A DNA stretch of 64,000 nucleotides. Source: Candidatus Obscuribacterales bacterium (GTDB lineage Bacteria > Cyanobacteriota > Vampirovibrionia > Obscuribacterales > Obscuribacteraceae). The stretch is from NCBI GenBank assembly GCA_031292355.1, contig JARLHI010000054.1, positions 407,305-471,304 of the forward strand. Direction: 5' to 3'. A model generated the notes under the pieces. That model worked only from the letters and a program-made list of their open reading frames with translations, made no database searches and was not told where the DNA came from. Positions 60,045 through 64,000 of this stretch are shown piece after piece; the stretch's first letter is position 1; every line of letters starts with the position of its first letter. Position numbers and translations under genes: made by a program.

Positions 60045-62300
60045 GTGAAGCAAAAATTGAAAGTAGGTAGATCAAATCTCATAAGGCTCGTGCTCTTCGT
60101 AGGAGTGAGTGCGCTCGTCATAGGCATATTCTTTGCTACCCAAAGCTCCCTCCTGTCTCATACGCTTAAATCTCTAGCACTGTTTATGGAAATCAACGGT
60201 GCCAACAAACAGACGGCGGACATTTTCAAAGGACAACTTGGAAAGAATGAACAAGTCGTGGTGCCATTTCACTATGGTCGCGACGGAACAATTCTAGTTC
60301 CAGTCCGCTTAGGAGATACAAATGTTCAGTTCAATTTGATCACAGGTGTACCATTTTGCTTGGTCTGGACCGATTCAGTTCCCGATCATTTACCAATTAT
60401 CGATTTGAGTCCGCTCAATGATTATCGCGTGTGCCGACTCCCTGAAGTGCGAATAGGGAAAATATGCCTGGACAGCACCCTCGTAAAGGTGTCGCGCTAT
60501 CACTCTCGAGACCTGGATGGATCCGTAGGAGCGTTAGGCGGACGGCTTCTCGAAAATTTTGATTTAACGATTGACTACGAAACCAAGCAACTGATTTTTT
60601 CCGAGCCTGGTTCACAATTCAAGAAGTTGCCTATGTCAAAAATCGTTCCGCTGACTTTTTTTTGTAATGCTCCGCGAGCCGCTATCACCTTAAACGGAAT
60701 GGTTATGAATGCCAGCATTGATACTCGTACTAACTTCAATCACGTCTGCCCGAACGTGCTCAAATTGACACGTGACAAAATAGATCCAGACGTAAATTTT
60801 GCTCGACTAAAGTCTCTAGGAATTGCGGGCACCATTATTCCTACTCCCATATTACAAGCCAATGATGATATTTTCCAGGGGGTTCAGACAGAGCTTGGAT
60901 CAGCGTTTCTCTCTAAATTTCGCCCTACATTTGACTATCGAAACAAACGATTGATCCTAGAGTCCATTACAGCGACAAAAACCAGGCCTCTGCAACTTCT
61001 AAGCGAAGCATTTCTACACATAAGCGATGGTCACCTTGACGAAGCGATTAAAGACTTTACCCAGGTTATCGAAGCAGATCCCGAATTAGCAATTAAGGCT
61101 CATTGCGGTCGCGGACTGGCTTTTGAGAAGTTAAAGAATTACAGCAAAGCTGTGGAAGAATACCAGCAAGCAATCACTGCTTATCCAACTTCGATGCATA
61201 TTCGCATAGGGCTGATGCACCAAGAACTGCGTTTGTTTGCGAAGGCAATCATTGACTTTGGTAACGCTATCGATTTGACTCTTGAGGAGAGCAGAAAAGC
61301 GCGAGCAGATAGGGGCCAAAACGAGTTTGAAATAAAGGACCGTGCTGCGCTACTGGCAGACCTGTACCAGTCTCGAGCATGGAACTATGCTAATTTTAAT
61401 AAATTGTCGCTGGCAATTGATGATTGGTCGCGCGCCCTTCAACTCGACTCTACCGACGCCAATGCATATGCGGATCGGGCGTGGAGCTACGAACAACTGG
61501 CACAGTATGAACGGTCTATTTCGGATTTAGAACAGTCGATCCGTCTTGCCCCAAAAAACATCGGCACTCTCCAGCGCCTTAACTCGCTAAAAAAGTATCA
61601 GAAAAGCCTCATAGCAAATCCCATAAAAACTGCTTCTGACGCTGAATACAACGAGCTACGTCGCGATCCAAAATTTCGTTTCGGTGAAAGTCAGTTGGAA
61701 GCGATGATAAAAGATCGTCCGAACATGCTGCAGCTCGTAAAAAAAAGGGACGCAGTATGGAATTGGGCTGCTCAACACTTTATCACTGCTGCAGGGAGTA
61801 AAAAAATATTCTGGGATAAGAATCTTCCAGACAAACCTCCTGAATATAATGCGGAGACGACTTTGCCTTACGGCGACACCCCCGGTTACGTCAGGGTTAG
61901 AATGATTGATAATTACGGACGCTATCTCTCATGCGAGCAGTTATGGAGTTGTCTTGTCTTCGAGCTGGGCAACGCCAGTAGATATCCGCAATTTACCGCC
62001 GTCAACAACAAGTGGTTAAAACTGAGCCGAAGCCAATATATTACCGAAAACGTTCAAATTGAATACGAAACGGCAAAACAGACAGCTAATTTCTATCGAA
62101 AAATTTGGCTTGACTCTGGACATTATACTGACACTATTAATGGCAGCATGTATTGGTACTCCGAGGTACCCGCGAGCTATTCAAAGTTTATTGCACAATA
62201 CAGGAACCTAAAAAATTATCCGTGGAATTTTTGGGGTGCATATTTTGATCGCGAAATTGCTGATAAGCAACACATGATGCAGAAACAGCCATCATTGTAG
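60045..62300 (+). CDS. Membrane-anchored TPR protein with degenerate retropepsin-like region
   Basis: 751 aa, GTG start. An N-terminal transmembrane segment (LIRLVLFVGVSALVIGIFFA) is followed by a region (about 65-310) like bacterial aspartyl protease pairs: GTILVPVRLGDTNVQFNLITGVPF, then GALGGRLLENFDLTIDYETKQLIF, and a second unit AAITLNGMVMNASIDTRTNFNHV with a later SAFLSKFRPTFDYRNKRLIL. The first DTG-like site reads ITG and lacks its Asp, and the second reads DTR. TPR-like repeats follow (about 325-500). The last 220 residues are unfamiliar. Possibly a binding protein derived from a protease. Confidence 0.75.
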   Translation: MKQKLKVGRSNLIRLVLFVGVSALVIGIFFATQSSLLSHTLKSLALFMEINGANKQTADIFKGQLGKNEQVVVPFHYGRDGTILVPVRLGDTNVQFNLITGVPFCLVWTDSVPDHLPIIDLSPLNDYRVCRLPEVRIGKICLDSTLVKVSRYHSRDLDGSVGALGGRLLENFDLTIDYETKQLIFSEPGSQFKKLPMSKIVPLTFFCNAPRAAITLNGMVMNASIDTRTNFNHVCPNVLKLTRDKIDPDVNFARLKSLGIAGTIIPTPILQANDDIFQGVQTELGSAFLSKFRPTFDYRNKRLILESITATKTRPLQLLSEAFLHISDGHLDEAIKDFTQVIEADPELAIKAHCGRGLAFEKLKNYSKAVEEYQQAITAYPTSMHIRIGLMHQELRLFAKAIIDFGNAIDLTLEESRKARADRGQNEFEIKDRAALLADLYQSRAWNYANFNKLSLAIDDWSRALQLDSTDANAYADRAWSYEQLAQYERSISDLEQSIRLAPKNIGTLQRLNSLKKYQKSLIANPIKTASDAEYNELRRDPKFRFGESQLEAMIKDRPNMLQLVKKRDAVWNWAAQHFITAAGSKKIFWDKNLPDKPPEYNAETTLPYGDTPGYVRVRMIDNYGRYLSCEQLWSCLVFELGNASRYPQFTAVNNKWLKLSRSQYITENVQIEYETAKQTANFYRKIWLDSGHYTDTINGSMYWYSEVPASYSKFIAQYRNLKNYPWNFWGAYFDREIADKQHMMQKQPSL

Positions 62301-62311
62301 CTCTCTCAGCA

Positions 62312-62944
62312 TTAGCTGACCCATTTAGAATTGCGTATTACCTCACAAAAGTTTCCACGCCTAAATGATGGATCTTTGTCAGCGAGCACATCAGCTTTGA
62401 CATTACCAAAAGTGGTATCAGGTTTGTGCCTTATTCCTTGATAAAACGCTTCAATAATTTCTTCCTTAAAGCTCGTTGGTCGCGGATACGCCTTCACCAC
62501 CCGCTCGCGGTCTAGCGTGCTGAACTGGTCATAGGCCAAACCAAGAACATCCATCTCAACGCCAGCCGTCACAAGTGCAATGACAGGGTGCATAAATTCC
62601 GGCACACCTGGTGTCGTATGCAGTGCAATTGAAGTCCAAACAATTTCCACTTCTTCTGGCGCAATGTGATGACTAAGCAGAAAATCACGCGCAACATTTG
62701 CACCATCAACTTCAAAGCGTTTGTCTGCACTGGTGTATTTAGCAGTTAATCCCATATCGTGAAACATGGCTCCTGCATACAGCAATTCACGATCGAACTT
62801 AAGCCCACGTTGCGCGCCCGCAATCAGACCGAATTGATAGACGCGGCTCGAATGATTAAACAATAATTCCGATTCCGTTTCACGCACCAAATCCGTTATT
62901 TCACGAGCAAGTTTACTGTCTGGGACATTGTCTACAATTTGCAT
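62312..62944 (-). CDS. HD-domain phosphohydrolase
   Basis: 210 aa from the ATG at 62942-62944, chosen because GAGGG lies 7 nt upstream; longer frames reach into the divergent regulator gene. The HD core is clear: NHSSRVYQFGLIAGAQRG, then AGAMFHDMGL and IALHTTPGVPEFMHPVIALV. It resembles the cyanamide-hydratase-like group of HD proteins. Substrate unknown. It is divergent from the GlxA-type regulator 102 bp away, a pairing that suggests the regulator controls it. Confidence 0.82.
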   Translation of the reverse strand: MQIVDNVPDSKLAREITDLVRETESELLFNHSSRVYQFGLIAGAQRGLKFDRELLYAGAMFHDMGLTAKYTSADKRFEVDGANVARDFLLSHHIAPEEVEIVWTSIALHTTPGVPEFMHPVIALVTAGVEMDVLGLAYDQFSTLDRERVVKAYPRPTSFKEEIIEAFYQGIRHKPDTTFGNVKADVLADKDPSFRRGNFCEVIRNSKWVS

Positions 62945-63046
62945 CTTCGAGCCCTCGTCATCTACTGAACTCATGATATAAGTAAGACAGCTTGTCTGCA
63001 ATCGCCCGAGACAGGCAAATTCGGACACAATACTGAGAATCAAGAC

Positions 63047-64000
63047 ATGGGCTCTGCAAAGGTCAAAACTGTAGCAATCTTGGCACTTCCAGGTATTCAG
63101 CTTCTTGACGTTTGCGGCGCCATGGATGTGTTTGCTGAAGCAAATTCTCAAGCCGGCGAAAAAGTTTATGATCTAAAAGTAATTAGCACACAAAAAGGCC
63201 CCATTGTCAGTTCATCTGGCGTGCGCCTTGTGTACGACAGATTATTCGACGAGATGCCTGTCGGCATTATTGATACGTTGCTGGTGGCAGGATGCCCTCA
63301 CGTTGATTTTGAATCTTTAAGTGAGCCGCTGATTGCCTGGCTGCGGTCATCAGCGTCAAAGTCCCGACGATTTGGTTCTATCTGCAGCGGCGCCCTTGTT
63401 CTGGCTAAAGCTAAATTGATTGACGGCAAGCGCGTCACAACTCACTGGGCTGTGGCGGATAAGCTGCAAGCGACGTTTCCGAAAGTTATTGTGGAACCGG
63501 ATGCTATTCACGTGCGCGACGGTAAAGTTCGCACCTCTGGTGGTGTCACTGCCGGGATGGATTTAGCAATTGCTCTAGTCGAAGAGGATTTAGGCAAAGA
63601 CATTGCTAAATCCGTGGCAAACCAACTGGTGATGTTCTTCAAGCGTTCAGGAGGACAGCTGCAATTTAGCCAGCGCGGCGATATGAAAGCGGTAGGACGT
63701 TCTGCTTTACAGGAGTTGCAGAGATATGCTACGGCAAATCTTTCGCAAGACCTTAGCGTCTCAAGTCTTGCTAGCAGAATGGAGCTGAGTGAACGACATT
63801 TTTCTCGATTGTTTCGTACTGAGGTTGGTATTACTCCAGCGGAGTGGATCGAGATAGTTCGCATCGACGCGGCCAGGTGCTTACTTGAAAATGGCTCAAC
63901 GCCAAAGCAAGTCGCTGCATCATGTGGTTTTGCCGATGCTGATACTTTACGTCGCGCATTTTTCAGACGCGTGAATGTCACGCCCACAGTTTATAGAAAA
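63047..64000 (+). CDS. GlxA-type AraC regulator with DJ-1/PfpI domain (runs to window end)
   Basis: 318 codons visible with no stop. The N-terminal half is a DJ-1/PfpI-like domain: VAILALPGIQLLDVCGAMDVFAEAN, LLVAGCPHVDF and RFGSICSGALVLAKAKLIDGKR with the Cys elbow. The C-terminal half has two AraC helix-turn-helix units: DLSVSSLASRMELSERHFSRLFRTEVGITP and TPKQVAASCGFADADTLRRAFFRRVNVTPTVYR. GlxA-family members sense small molecules and activate nearby genes. It probably lacks only its last few codons. Confidence 0.9.
   Translation, partial: MGSAKVKTVAILALPGIQLLDVCGAMDVFAEANSQAGEKVYDLKVISTQKGPIVSSSGVRLVYDRLFDEMPVGIIDTLLVAGCPHVDFESLSEPLIAWLRSSASKSRRFGSICSGALVLAKAKLIDGKRVTTHWAVADKLQATFPKVIVEPDAIHVRDGKVRTSGGVTAGMDLAIALVEEDLGKDIAKSVANQLVMFFKRSGGQLQFSQRGDMKAVGRSALQELQRYATANLSQDLSVSSLASRMELSERHFSRLFRTEVGITPAEWIEIVRIDAARCLLENGSTPKQVAASCGFADADTLRRAFFRRVNVTPTVYRK

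Noticed and set aside
63508..63987. Minus-strand frame of 159 codons over the GlxA-type gene
   Set aside because: The plus strand encodes a clear DJ-1/AraC protein here.
1..64000. CRISPR array, insertion sequence, prophage or rRNA operon
   Set aside because: No regularly spaced repeats, transposase, integrase, phage structural gene or rRNA sequence was seen in the window.

Overview
The window reads as the chromosome of a Gram-negative-type bacterium with mid-range GC. It has lipoproteins, a TolC-type outer membrane factor, a periplasmic amidase with an AMIN domain, and many TTG and GTG starts. Several traits fit the non-photosynthetic relatives of cyanobacteria (Melainabacteria/Vampirovibrionia, for example Obscuribacterales): a Ser/Thr kinase fused to TPRs, a DUF4127 protein, a cyanobacteria-like CoaX with a changed first motif, and many secreted proteins of unknown function. 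That placement is an inference from gene style, not from a marker-gene tree. No insertion sequence, CRISPR array, prophage or rRNA was seen.

Layout. 1-7.7 kb: apt (partial) and recJ on the minus strand, then a run of envelope or unknown genes (TonB-like anchor, secreted protein, DUF4127, trypsin-like protease, secreted unknown). 7.8-15.8 kb: a Ser/Thr kinase-TPR receptor, an SGNH-like protein, and an oligopeptide ABC importer (binding protein and two permeases, no ATPase). 16-25 kb: a 1259-aa GAF-GGDEF-HD-GYP protein whose HD-GYP half has lost its metal ligands, a methyltransferase, and a pucR-like/potA/potD operon without permeases. 25-32 kb: HU with a histone H1-like tail, a 53-aa gene with its own terminator, a HAD phosphatase, and a divergent tolC/tetR pair with a perfect 18-bp operator between them. 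32-38 kb: a radical SAM/SPASM protein, tRNA-Ala(GGC), DUF547, an N-acetylmuramoyl-L-alanine amidase and coaX. 38-46 kb: an Sm-like small protein behind a long palindrome, glmU, an unexplained structured intergenic stretch with its own terminator, a HEAT-repeat protein, an AbiTii-like protein, a matrixin-like protease and a metallophosphoesterase. 46-53 kb: bioY, and secA-tsaB-rimI on one strand. secA carries an extra block of about 80 residues. rlmN is divergent from secA.

53-64 kb: a higBA toxin-antitoxin locus whose toxin is cut by one in-frame TGA while the antitoxin and the operator-promoter stay intact, an alcohol dehydrogenase, an MBL-fold hydrolase, a multi-PAS histidine kinase translationally coupled to a frameshifted secreted gene, a CPBP protease, a short L7/L12-like reading frame, a TPR protein with a degenerate retropepsin-like region, and a divergent HD-domain/GlxA-type regulator pair that runs off the window end.

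How the genes work together. Most of the window is housekeeping (purine salvage, DNA repair, CoA, UDP-GlcNAc, protein export, t6A and rRNA modification) mixed with signalling and envelope genes. The least expected signals are the nonsense-killed higB under an intact HigA circuit, the GGDEF protein with a dead HD-GYP half, the SecA insertion, and the palindromes and terminator-bounded intergenic RNA candidate near 38-40.5 kb.
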